From: Hypericibacter adhaerens
GTDB taxonomy: Bacteria; Pseudomonadota; Alphaproteobacteria; Dongiales; Dongiaceae
Reading direction: 5' to 3'
NCBI RefSeq assembly: GCF_008728835.1
Contig: NZ_CP042582.1
Coordinates: forward strand, 1,116,001 to 1,180,000
Length of the DNA: 64,000 bases
Position numbers and translations under genes: made by a program. Positions 8,517 through 21,852 of this stretch are shown here, one piece after another. How positions within the stretch are numbered: the first letter of the stretch is position 1; each line of letters begins with the position of its first letter. The notes under the pieces were generated by a model. It worked only from the letters and a program-made list of their open reading frames with translations. It was not told the DNA's origin and did not search any database.

Positions 8517-9362
8517 GTGAGCGAAGAGCGCCTCCTGCCGTTCCGCCAACTCTATGCCGATCTCCTGATGGCACCGCTGAAAGGGCCCGCGGTCGAGCGG
8601 CTGCGCGATGCTTTCCGCTCGATTCCCCGGGAGCGGTTTCTCGGCCCCGGTCCGTGGCGGATCTTCACCGACGGCGGCTATGTCGTGACTCCCTCCGACG
8701 ATCCCGCCCTGATCTACCAGGATCTCGTCGTGGCGCTCTCGGCGGAGCAGGGCATCAATAACGGCGAGCCCAGCCTTCATGCGCGGTCGCTGATGGCGCT
8801 CGATCCGCGCCCCGGCGAGACGGTCACCCATGTCGGCACCGGCACCGGCTATTACACGGCCATCCTGGCCCATCTGGTCGGCCCCGAAGGTGCCGTACAT
8901 GGCATCGAGATCGACGCGCCTCTTTCCCGCCGGGCCGCGGGCCTTCTCGCCGACCGGCCGAACGTCACGATCCATAACCGGTCGGGCGCGAGCGGGCCGC
9001 TGCCGCCCAGCGACGTCATCTACGTCAATGCGGGCGCGACGCATCCGGCGGAGGCTTGGCTCGAGGCCCTGCGCCCGGGCGGCCGCCTGCTGTTTCCGCT
9101 GACGCCCGACAAGGGCTGGGGCGGCATGTTGCTGATCGAGGCGGGAACGCGGGGTTTCGAGGCGGAATTCGTGACGCCGGCGATGTTCATCGCCTGCCAG
9201 GGCTTGCGCGAGGCGGAAGCGGCGCAGCGGGCACGCCAAGCCTTCGCGCGCGGCGATGCCGTCAAGGTGCGTTCCTTGCGACGGGGAATCCCGCCGGACG
9301 AGAGTTGCTGGCTGGCGTGGGAAGGTGGATGGCTCTCGACCGCGCCCCTCGCCGCGGCGTGA
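8517..9362 (+). CDS. Protein-L-isoaspartate O-methyltransferase-like SAM enzyme
   Basis: This 281-residue protein has the PCMT-type Rossmann methyltransferase core. RDAFRSIPRERFLGPGPW matches the N-terminal substrate region, VTHVGTGTGYYTAILAHLVG is the SAM-binding loop, and HGIEID follows it. The family usually methylates isoaspartyl residues for repair. Classical Pcm proteins are about 210 residues, so this belongs to a longer, divergent subgroup and its substrate is uncertain. I chose the GTG at 8517 because GGAG at 8504 gives good spacing; a GTG at 8460, two bases after the Lrp stop, would add 19 residues without a ribosome site. Confidence 0.75.
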   Translation: MSEERLLPFRQLYADLLMAPLKGPAVERLRDAFRSIPRERFLGPGPWRIFTDGGYVVTPSDDPALIYQDLVVALSAEQGINNGEPSLHARSLMALDPRPGETVTHVGTGTGYYTAILAHLVGPEGAVHGIEIDAPLSRRAAGLLADRPNVTIHNRSGASGPLPPSDVIYVNAGATHPAEAWLEALRPGGRLLFPLTPDKGWGGMLLIEAGTRGFEAEFVTPAMFIACQGLREAEAAQRARQAFARGDAVKVRSLRRGIPPDESCWLAWEGGWLSTAPLAAA

Positions 9363-9399
9363 CAGCGACCTGACGCCCCCGCGCGAGGCGAGCGACGCG

Positions 9400-10104
9400 C
9401 TATTCCGTCTCGCCCTTCAGCCGCGCCACTTCCTCTTCCAGCTCCTGGATCCGCGCCAGCATCGCGCCGGCCGCGGCCTCGACCTCCTCGGCGGTGAAGA
9501 GCTGGGGGATATGCTGCGGGCAGTTCACGTCCCAGCCTTCGAGGCGGAAGCGGATCGCGCGCTGCGGGCGAAGGCGGGATTGGGGCGGGGTCAGCCGCTC
9601 GATGAGCGCGGGATCGTCCTCGATCACCTCGGCGCGGCCCCAGAGCTTGATGCGCTGGCGGTGCGCATAGTCGATCGCGAAGATGATGGCACGGTCGTTC
9701 TCGCTGAGATTGCCCAGCGTGATGTATTGCTTGTTGCCGGGCAGGTCGGCGAAGGCCAGATGCTTCTCGTCCAGCGCCGCCAGGAAGCCCGGCGGCCCGC
9801 CGCGATGCTGGATATAGGGGCGGCCGTCGGCGCTGGCCGTGCCGAGGAAGAAGCTGTTGCGCTCGGCGAGCCAGGCCGCCAGCTCCGGCGTGACGCTGTT
9901 GCGGGCCGGGCTGCGCTCGATCTCCTCGTTGCGCCCGCGCGAGCCCAGCCGCGCCTGCACGGCCTTGACCGCGTCGGTGAAGGCGACGTCGAAGAAGCCG
10001 CGCGGTTCGGAGACCGCGGAACCGTCGGGCGGTTCCGCGGCAGAGCCGTCCCCGGCCGTGCTACTTGAACGCGACCTTGGTGATTTCGTAGGACTTGGAG
10101 CCAC
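9400..10104 (-). CDS. Pyridoxamine 5'-phosphate oxidase-fold flavin-binding protein
   Basis: This is a split-barrel FMN-binding protein (lines such as [24 protein letters not shown] and [23 protein letters not shown]), followed by a C-terminal coiled-coil-like tail ([14 protein letters not shown]). It is probably a flavin- or haem-binding oxidoreductase relative, not the vitamin B6 enzyme. The start is a problem: the only start codon before the conserved region ([22 protein letters not shown]-like segment) is a GTG at 10104, inside the end of greA. The next is a GTG at 9960, inside the conserved region. The N-terminal 30 residues are low-complexity and cover an 11-bp hairpin. It lies directly downstream of greA and may be translated by coupling. 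Confidence 0.7.
   Translation of the reverse strand: MAPSPTKSPRSRSSSTAGDGSAAEPPDGSAVSEPRGFFDVAFTDAVKAVQARLGSRGRNEEIERSPARNSVTPELAAWLAERNSFFLGTASADGRPYIQHRGGPPGFLAALDEKHLAFADLPGNKQYITLGNLSENDRAIIFAIDYAHRQRIKLWGRAEVIEDDPALIERLTPPQSRLRPQRAIRFRLEGWDVNCPQHIPQLFTAEEVEAAAGAMLARIQELEEEVARLKGETE
10014..10040 (-). terminator. 11-bp perfect hairpin just downstream of greA
   Basis: CCGCGGAACCG and CGGTTCCGCGG are perfect reverse complements around a five-base loop, beginning about 20 bases after the greA stop. There is no T-tract on either strand, so it may attenuate or stabilise the greA message more than it terminates. It lies inside the proposed start of the next gene. Confidence 0.45.
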
Positions 10105-10534
10105 CGGGCGTCGTCACCTCGATGCTGTCGCCGACATGCTTGCCGATGAGGGCGCGCGCGAGCGGCGAGGAGATCGACAGCCGCTTGGAGGCGATGTCGG
10201 ATTCGTCCTGCCCCACGATCTGGTAGATCGTCTTCTCCTCGGTGTCCTCGTCCAGCAGCGTGACGGTGGCGCCGAACTTCACTTCCTTGCCCGACAGGCG
10301 GCTGACATCGATCACCTCGGCGCGCGAGATCTTGTCCTCGAGCTCGGCCACCCGGCCCTCGATGAAGCTCTGGCGCTCGCGCGCGGCGTGATACTCCGCG
10401 TTCTCCGACAGATCGCCATGCTCACGCGCCTCGGCGATGGCGCGGATCACGGCCGGGCGTTCGACCGACTTCAGATGCTTCAGTTCCTCTTCCAGGCGCG
10501 CGAAGCCTTCCGCCGTCATGGGAATCTTGGTCAT
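10061..10534 (-). CDS. greA: Transcription elongation factor GreA
   Basis: GreA rescues backtracked RNA polymerase by stimulating transcript cleavage. The 157-residue length and both domains are standard: an N-terminal coiled coil with the conserved acidic tip ([19 protein letters not shown], near residues 37-55), and a C-terminal FKBP-like domain ending in [17 protein letters not shown]. It lies 117 bases downstream of carB in the same orientation, the carA-carB-greA order I know from other alphaproteobacteria, so it is probably the last gene of that operon. Confidence 0.97.
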   Translation of the reverse strand: MTKIPMTAEGFARLEEELKHLKSVERPAVIRAIAEAREHGDLSENAEYHAARERQSFIEGRVAELEDKISRAEVIDVSRLSGKEVKFGATVTLLDEDTEEKTIYQIVGQDESDIASKRLSISSPLARALIGKHVGDSIEVTTPGGSKSYEITKVAFK

Positions 10535-10651
10535 GCCATTCCAACCACGAGATCAAAAAACGGTGCTGTCACGGGATAGGGAGGCGGCCGACCCCGCTTC
10601 ATGCTGAGGTCAAAAGCACACCGTCGGCCGCAACCCGCGTTGGGCCGATTA

Positions 10652-13894
<3,243 letters not shown>

Positions 13895-13895
13895 A

Positions 13896-14537
13896 TTAAA
13901 ACAACCACTTGATGATCGCGGTGGCTGCCACCTTTGCGAGCTCACCAATTGTCATTTCCGCGAACTTTCGTGCGACGAACTTTAAAGGGTCTAGGAGCAG
14001 AGCTTTAATTTCAGCACGCGTAGGGAAGGCGTGCTTGATGCGGTCGAGTCCAGTTTGGATCGCGGTGACAATCTGCTCTCGTTCATCTGCTTGCGAAGTT
14101 GCGTAACCGTTGTCCCCCCTGATAGCTTCTAAAGCAGCTTCAACTGAGTTCACGACTTCTTGATACTCTGGCTGTTGCCGGTCGATCTTCAAAGGTTGCC
14201 AAGTATCAGCTTGCTCGGGCGCGGATGCTCGAAGTGGGGCCTGTGCTTCTTCTTCTGCGTACTGCCCGATGACTGTCCATGAAGACTCCAATTGAGCTTC
14301 AACATATTCGATACCTCGGGCTGAAATCTCGAAGTGCTCCGGCCACCCCTCGCTACGTTCTAAGAGCCCTTCTTCAATAAGCGCCTGAATTGCCTTTCTC
14401 GCGATTAATGAAGAGGTGTCTTGAGGCGAGAATCTTTGCGCAGACGTAATGTGATAATGACCAGCGCTATTTGAATCATAAGCCTCATTCCAGATTAGAA
14501 AGAGGACCTTCTCTTTCACTTCTTGAAAGAGTGCCAT
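13896..14537 (-). CDS. Winged-helix protein with hydrophobic C-terminus, inserted between carA and carB
   Basis: I do not recognise a named family. The 213-residue product begins with a winged-helix-like domain (about residues 1-90; helices [18 protein letters not shown] and a wing-like [18 protein letters not shown]). An acidic Gln/Glu-rich linker and a helical C-terminal domain ([16 protein letters not shown], then [17 protein letters not shown]) follow. The end is hydrophobic with few charges ([13 protein letters not shown]) and could sit in or on a membrane. Base composition is clearly lower in G+C than both neighbours (one 60-base line counts 43%, another 55%). It starts one base after the carA stop and ends one base before the carB ATG, so all three share a transcript. 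Horizontal acquisition is my inference. Confidence 0.7.
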   Translation of the reverse strand: MALFQEVKEKVLFLIWNEAYDSNSAGHYHITSAQRFSPQDTSSLIARKAIQALIEEGLLERSEGWPEHFEISARGIEYVEAQLESSWTVIGQYAEEEAQAPLRASAPEQADTWQPLKIDRQQPEYQEVVNSVEAALEAIRGDNGYATSQADEREQIVTAIQTGLDRIKHAFPTRAEIKALLLDPLKFVARKFAEMTIGELAKVAATAIIKWLF

Positions 14538-14538
14538 G

Positions 14539-15735
<1,197 letters not shown>

Positions 15736-16019
15736 CGGCGGGTTGATCCTGGCGATCGCGGGGAGGAGGAGGTCGCGGCGCACCCGTATATTGTCACGCG
15801 CGCCGCGTCGCTCAAGTTGGCGGCGCTTGTAAGCAAAGCGGGCCCGCGCGTCAAGCCAGGAACTGCTTTATTTCTTTGAGCGAAATCAAGCCTTTGCACG
15901 AGCGCGGCGAAATTGCCTCGGAGGCTTCGATCCGCTACCCTGCGCCCTTTCCCGAAAGCGGCTGGAGTCGGCGGGCGTCAGGCCCGCATTTTCCGCCTTA
16001 TCCCTATCGAGAGCGGCCC

Positions 16020-16478
16020 ATGTTGCGCACCGACCTGAACGAAGCCCTGAAGACGGCCATGAAGACTCGTGACCAGCGCACGATCTCGACCGTCCGCCTC
16101 ATCCTCGCGGCCCTCAAGGATCGCGACATCGCGGCGCGGCCCAAGGGCGTCACCGACGGCATCGGCGAGGAGGAGATCGTCGAGATGCTGCACAAGATGG
16201 TCCGCCAGCGCCGCGAATCGATCGAGCTCTATGAGAAAGGCGGCCGGCTCGAGCTGGCGCAGCAGGAGCAGGAGGAGATCGGCGTCATCGAGCGTTTCCT
16301 GCCCAAGCAGATGACCGAGGCCGAGATGGGCGAAGCCATCGCCGCCGCCATCGGCGAGACCGGCGCCTCGAGCATCAAGGACATGGGCAAGATCATGGGC
16401 CTGCTGAAGCAGCGCTTCGCCGGCCGGATGGATTTCGCCAAGGCCGGGCAGCTGGTGAAGCAGAAGCTGGGCGCTTGA
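16020..16478 (+). CDS. yqeY: GatB/YqeY-domain protein
   Basis: This 152-residue protein is the stand-alone YqeY type, related to the tRNA-binding tail domain of GatB. Its landmarks are LNEALKTAMKTRDQRTISTVR at the start (first part shown), a central RRESIELYEKGGR segment and the C-terminal MGKIMGLLKQRFAGRMDFAK. The molecular role is not established; a link to transamidation of tRNA is assumed from the domain. The ATG at 16020 is where homology begins; an open frame from 15876 adds an unlikely leader. It precedes dnaG by 164 bases, a common alphaproteobacterial order. Confidence 0.9.
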   Translation: MLRTDLNEALKTAMKTRDQRTISTVRLILAALKDRDIAARPKGVTDGIGEEEIVEMLHKMVRQRRESIELYEKGGRLELAQQEQEEIGVIERFLPKQMTEAEMGEAIAAAIGETGASSIKDMGKIMGLLKQRFAGRMDFAKAGQLVKQKLGA

Positions 16479-16564
16479 TCGGGGCGGCCAGCCCTCGCCT
16501 GCGGCAAGGCCGCGCCCTGCCGTTCCATTCGCGTAATCCCCATATTTAGCGGGATTTCACGCCT

Positions 16565-16583
16565 TGCCCCCGACTCGGGGGCA
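16565..16583. terminator. GC-rich hairpin between yqeY and dnaG
   Basis: TGCCCCC and GGGGGCA pair around five bases. No T-tract follows, so function is uncertain; it may only shape the dnaG leader. Confidence 0.3.
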
Positions 16584-16642
16584 GGCCGACACTCTGTCAC
16601 CCTTTCGAGGCCCTCGGCCGCTTCAGGAGTCCTGCGCCGTCC

Positions 16643-18538
16643 ATGGCCTTTCCCCCGGAATTTCTCGACGAGCTGAGAAGCCGCCTGCCGCTGGCGGATG
16701 TGGTCGGGCGCCGGGTGAAGCTGCAGAAGCGGGGCCGCGATTTCGTCGGGCTCTGCCCCTTCCATAACGAGAAGACGCCCTCCTTCACCGTCAACGAGGA
16801 GAAGGGATTCTTCCACTGCTTCGGCTGCGGCGCCCATGGCGACGCGATCGGCTTCCTGATGCGGGCGGAGGGGGCGAGCTTTCCCGAGGCGGTCGAGCGG
16901 CTGGCCAACGAGGCGGGCCTGCCGGTGCCGCAGCCCGACCCCGAGGCGCGGGCCAAGGCGGAGCGCCAGAGCACGCTTTTAGGGGCGATGGAGGCGGCCG
17001 CCAAGTTCTTCGAGGCCGAGCTCAAGGGCCCGCGCGGTCGCACCGCGCGCGATTATATCGAGCATCGCGGCCTCGCCGAGGAAACCGTCGCGCGCTTCCG
17101 CCTCGGCTATGCGCCGGATTCCCGCGGGGCGCTGAAAGAGGCGCTGACCAGGCAGGGCATCCCCGAGGCGCTGCTGATCGAGGGCGGCCTCCTGATCAAG
17201 CCGCCGGATGGCGGGGCCTCCTACGACCGGTTCCGCGGCCGGGTGATGTTCCCCATCACCGACAAGCGCGGGCGCGTCATCGCCTTCGGCGGGCGGGTGA
17301 TGGGCGAGGGAGAGCCCAAATACCTGAACTCGCCCGAGACGCCGCTGTTCCATAAGGGCCGCGTGCTGTTCGGCCTGGCCCAGGCGCAGGAGGCGATCCG
17401 CCAGAAGAGCGAGGTCATCGTCGCCGAGGGCTATATGGACGTGATCGGCCTGAGCCAGGGGGGCTTTGCCCAAGCCGTGGCGCCGCTGGGCACGGCTTTG
17501 ACCGAGGAGCAGATCCTGCTGCTCTGGCGCCTGGCGCCGGAGCCGATCCTCTGTTTCGACGGCGACAATGCCGGCCAGCGGGCGGCCGCCCGGGGCGCCG
17601 ACCGGGCCCTGCCGCTGCTCAAGCCCGGCTGCTCGCTGCGTTTCGCGCTGATGCCCAAGGGCGAGGATCCCGACAGCCTGATCAAGGCCCGGGGTCCCTC
17701 GGCCATGGAGGAGGTGCTGGTTCGGGCGACGCCGCTGGCCGACCTGCTCTGGGAGACCGAGACCGCCGGCCGGCGATTCGACACGCCGGAACGCCGGTCG
17801 GGCCTGCGCCAGCATCTGGGCGAGCTGGCGGCCCGGATCGCCGACCGCACGGTCCAGGAGGACTACCGGCTCGAGTTCGACCGGCGGCTGGCCGAGGCGT
17901 TCGGCTATGGCAACCGGCGGGGCGGGACGGGCGGTCCGGCGGCGGATCGCCGCGCCGGCGGCGGCAAGGGCGGCGGGACCGGGTTTGGCAGCAGCCGGGG
18001 GGCGGGGAACCGGTATCGCCAGGCCCCGGCCGAGCGGGGCGGAGCCGCGCTGCGCCAAGGGGTTCCGGACCCGGAACGTCGCCAGCCGGAGATGCTCCTG
18101 GGAATCGTAGTGACTCACCCCCGGATCGCCCATCTGCGGACCGAGGAATTGGCACATCTCGTGCTAGGCGACTCGCAACTTGACAAGCTTCGTCAAGCCA
18201 TTATAGACCACGCCGCTGGCACGCCGGACCTTGACGTCGAGGGGTTGAAACGCCACTTGGTGGATGCTGGGTTTGGCGGCGTCCTGGACGCGCTAACCAC
18301 CCGAAACAAGGGTCTTTCCGTCTGTCGCTCCGGGGTCGATGACACGGCCGCGGAAGAGGCGTTTGACCATCTGCTCGGTCTGATGAAGGAGAGACAGGCG
18401 CGGCTGGAGGCGGATCTCGCGGCCCAACGGCTCGGTGCCGAGGCGACAGCCGAGGCCTGGGCGCGGTTCCAGGCGGCGCAGCGCGAGAGCCTCGCGGGAG
18501 AGAGCCGCCGGCGCGACATCGATAAACGGGTGAAGTAA
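16643..18538 (+). CDS. dnaG: DNA primase
   Basis: DnaG makes the RNA primers for replication. The 631-residue protein shows the N-terminal CHC2 zinc finger (Cys38, His41, Cys59, Cys62 in LCPFHNEKTPSF and FHCFGCGAHGD), a central TOPRIM domain (VIVAEGYMDVIGL near residue 257 and LCFDGDNAGQRAA near 302) and a C-terminal helicase-binding region after a Gly/Arg-rich linker (about residues 430-470). AGGAG at 16626-16630 precedes the ATG. rpoD follows after 143 bases, so the dnaG-rpoD core of the macromolecular synthesis operon is kept, without rpsU upstream. Confidence 0.97.
   Translation: MAFPPEFLDELRSRLPLADVVGRRVKLQKRGRDFVGLCPFHNEKTPSFTVNEEKGFFHCFGCGAHGDAIGFLMRAEGASFPEAVERLANEAGLPVPQPDPEARAKAERQSTLLGAMEAAAKFFEAELKGPRGRTARDYIEHRGLAEETVARFRLGYAPDSRGALKEALTRQGIPEALLIEGGLLIKPPDGGASYDRFRGRVMFPITDKRGRVIAFGGRVMGEGEPKYLNSPETPLFHKGRVLFGLAQAQEAIRQKSEVIVAEGYMDVIGLSQGGFAQAVAPLGTALTEEQILLLWRLAPEPILCFDGDNAGQRAAARGADRALPLLKPGCSLRFALMPKGEDPDSLIKARGPSAMEEVLVRATPLADLLWETETAGRRFDTPERRSGLRQHLGELAARIADRTVQEDYRLEFDRRLAEAFGYGNRRGGTGGPAADRRAGGGKGGGTGFGSSRGAGNRYRQAPAERGGAALRQGVPDPERRQPEMLLGIVVTHPRIAHLRTEELAHLVLGDSQLDKLRQAIIDHAAGTPDLDVEGLKRHLVDAGFGGVLDALTTRNKGLSVCRSGVDDTAAEEAFDHLLGLMKERQARLEADLAAQRLGAEATAEAWARFQAAQRESLAGESRRRDIDKRVK
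18180..18207 (+). promoter_or_regulatory. Near-consensus sigma-70 promoter inside dnaG, likely for rpoD
   Basis: TTGACA at 18180-18185 and TATAGA at 18202-18207 are separated by 16 bases, the best consensus match I found in the window. It lies in the 3' part of dnaG, about 475 bases before the rpoD start. E. coli also has rpoD promoters within dnaG, so this could make rpoD expression partly independent of dnaG. Confidence 0.55.
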
Positions 18539-18681
18539 GCTCGCCGACTTTATAGGCCGGGCGCCGGAGTTTCCCGGGCGACCGGCAGAACCATATTTGA
18601 ATGATCGGGTGCGATCGTCGGGCGGTGGGCCCGGGATCGGCCCTGGAATGAACCGAACGGATAGCATCAGGCGGTAAAGAG

Positions 18682-20664
<1,983 letters not shown>

Positions 20665-20690
20665 TCGGAAGCTTCCCTTCGCCGGATACC

Positions 20691-20727
20691 AAAAGCCAGA
20701 ATGACCTGTCGTTCTGGCTTTTGCTTT
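20691..20727 (+). terminator. Rho-independent terminator after rpoD
   Basis: AAAAGCCAGAA (20691-20701) and TTCTGGCTTTT (20712-20722) form an 11-bp stem with a ten-base loop, followed by GCTTT. The A-run on the left and T-run on the right would let it work in either direction. Confidence 0.88.
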
Positions 20728-20751
20728 AGTGCCGACCGTCCGCCTGGGATC

Positions 20752-20828
20752 GGGCCCGTAGTTCAGTTGGTCAGAACGCGCCGCTCATAACGGTGTTGTC
20801 GCAGGTTCAAGTCCTGCCGGGCCCACCA
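20752..20828 (+). tRNA. tRNA with CAU anticodon, probably tRNA-Ile2 (lysidine type)
   Basis: A full cloverleaf is present with encoded CCA. The acceptor GGGCCCG pairs with CGGGCCC, the anticodon loop is CTCATAA (anticodon CAT), the T-arm is GCAGG-TTCAAGT-CCTGC, and the discriminator is A. A CAU anticodon can mean elongator Met or Ile2. The A73 discriminator and the position right after rpoD, where E. coli keeps ileX, favour Ile2 read through lysidine modification by TilS. The 77 bases include CCA. Confidence 0.9.
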
Positions 20829-20834
20829 GCCTTC

Positions 20835-21311
20835 GCTCGCTTCGCGAGCTACGGCTCGGCAAGCCGAGTCGGGTTCTCAGAGGCGAAGCGAGCGAAGGCT
20901 GCCGCGCCGAAGCCCGGAGGGCGAAGGCGGGCAGGTGCAAGATATGGCTCGCTTCGCGAGCTACGGCTCGGCAAGCCGAGTCGGGTTCTCAGAGGCGAAG
21001 CGAGCGAAGGCTGCCGCGCCGAAGCCCGGAGGGCGAAGGCGGGCAGGTGCAAGATATGGCTCGCTTCGCGAGCTACGGCTCGGCAAGCCGAGTCGGGTTC
21101 TCAGAGGCGAAGCGAGCGAAGGCTGCCGCGCCGAAGCCCGGAGGGCGAAGGCGGGCAGGTGCAAGATATGGCTCGCTTCGCGAGCTACGGCTCGGCAAGC
21201 CGAGTCGGGTTCTCAGAGGCGAAGCGAGCGAAGGCTGCCGCGCCGAAGCCCGGAGGGCGAAGGCGGGCAGGTGCAAGATATGGCGCGCTTCGCGAGCTAC
21301 GGCTCGGCAAG
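20835..21311. repeat. 112-bp tandem repeat, four full copies plus a 29-bp partial copy
   Basis: The unit restarts at 20835, 20947, 21059, 21171 and, truncated, at 21283. Full copies look identical by eye; the partial copy has one T-to-C change at its third base. Each unit contains nested inverted repeats: GCTCGC-TTC-GCGAGC, CTCGGC-AA-GCCGAG, and an arm pairing with a downstream GCGAAGCGAGC. In the first copy the outer stem is a perfect 18 bp (20828-20845 with 20883-20900). 112 is not a multiple of three and all frames stay open, so apparent reading frames across it are by-products. The array starts six bases after the tRNA CCA and ends just before the GIY-YIG gene. Confidence 0.95.
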
Positions 21312-21326
21312 TCCGGGGGAAGGCGC

Positions 21327-21566
21327 ATGATCTACGTGTATATTCTTCGCAGCAAGGAGGATGCTGACCGCTACTATGTCGGTGTTACGGCCGACCTGCG
21401 CGCCCGTCTGGAGAAGCACAATGCAGGCGACGTGCCTCATACGTCGAAGTATGCGCCCTGGGTCATCAAGACCTACGTCGCGTTCTCGGATGAAAAGCAA
21501 GCCTTTGCTTTCGAGAAGTACCTGAAGTCACCATCCGGCAGAGCTTTCTCAAAGAAGCGGCTATAG
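21327..21566 (+). CDS. Small GIY-YIG nuclease-domain protein (UPF0213-like)
   Basis: This 79-residue protein is a stand-alone GIY-YIG domain. The two tyrosine motifs appear as MIYVYILRS and RYYVGVTADL, the conserved arginine as LRARLEKHNAG, and the metal-binding glutamate as FEKYLKS near the C-terminus. Such mini-nucleases are common in bacteria and of unclear role; DNA repair or mobility has been proposed. I chose the ATG at 21327 with GGGGGAAGG just upstream; the longer open frame back to 20793 only reads through the tandem repeat. A broken copy of its 3' half lies immediately downstream. Confidence 0.88.
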   Translation: MIYVYILRSKEDADRYYVGVTADLRARLEKHNAGDVPHTSKYAPWVIKTYVAFSDEKQAFAFEKYLKSPSGRAFSKKRL

Positions 21567-21580
21567 CGACAACCGGCACA

Positions 21581-21691
21581 ATGGCGATCTGCTATTCCGC
21601 CTTCCCGGACAAATCCAAAGCTCTGAAGTTCGAAACCTATCTGAAATCCCATTCCGGGAGAGCATTCGCGAGAAAGCGACTTTGTTCCTAG
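21581..21691 (+). pseudogene. Truncated second copy of the GIY-YIG gene (3' part only)
   Basis: In the frame ending at the TAG at 21689-21691 the translation reads FPDKSKALKFETYLKSHSG then RAFARKRL. This mirrors the end of the intact gene just upstream (EKQAFAFEKYLKSPSG then RAFSKKRL). The N-terminal GIY and YIG strands are missing and no suitable start exists, so it is a remnant. It looks like an old partial duplication or a second gene largely deleted. The following 160 bases to the next gene show no gene. Confidence 0.7.
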
Positions 21692-21852
21692 GCCGTGCGC
21701 AGTCACCTGGCTCGCCCGGGCCGCTTTAGGGCCATCCAACTTGTCACCATTCGGGTGCGAGAATATTCTCGCCCTGGCGTTCGGCCCTTCGGTCGGAGGG
21801 GCGTGGGCAAGACCAGCAAAAAACAAAATCCGATTTGATGCGGGGGGCGATC

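Noticed and set aside
20835-21311. Repeat array as a possible CRISPR
   Set aside because: Copies are directly adjacent 112-bp units without variable spacers, and no cas genes are nearby.
20793-21566. 257-codon frame joining the tandem repeat to the GIY-YIG domain
   Set aside because: The repeat unit is not a multiple of three and is open in all frames, so the N-terminal part is a translated repeat. A good start with ribosome site exists at 21327.
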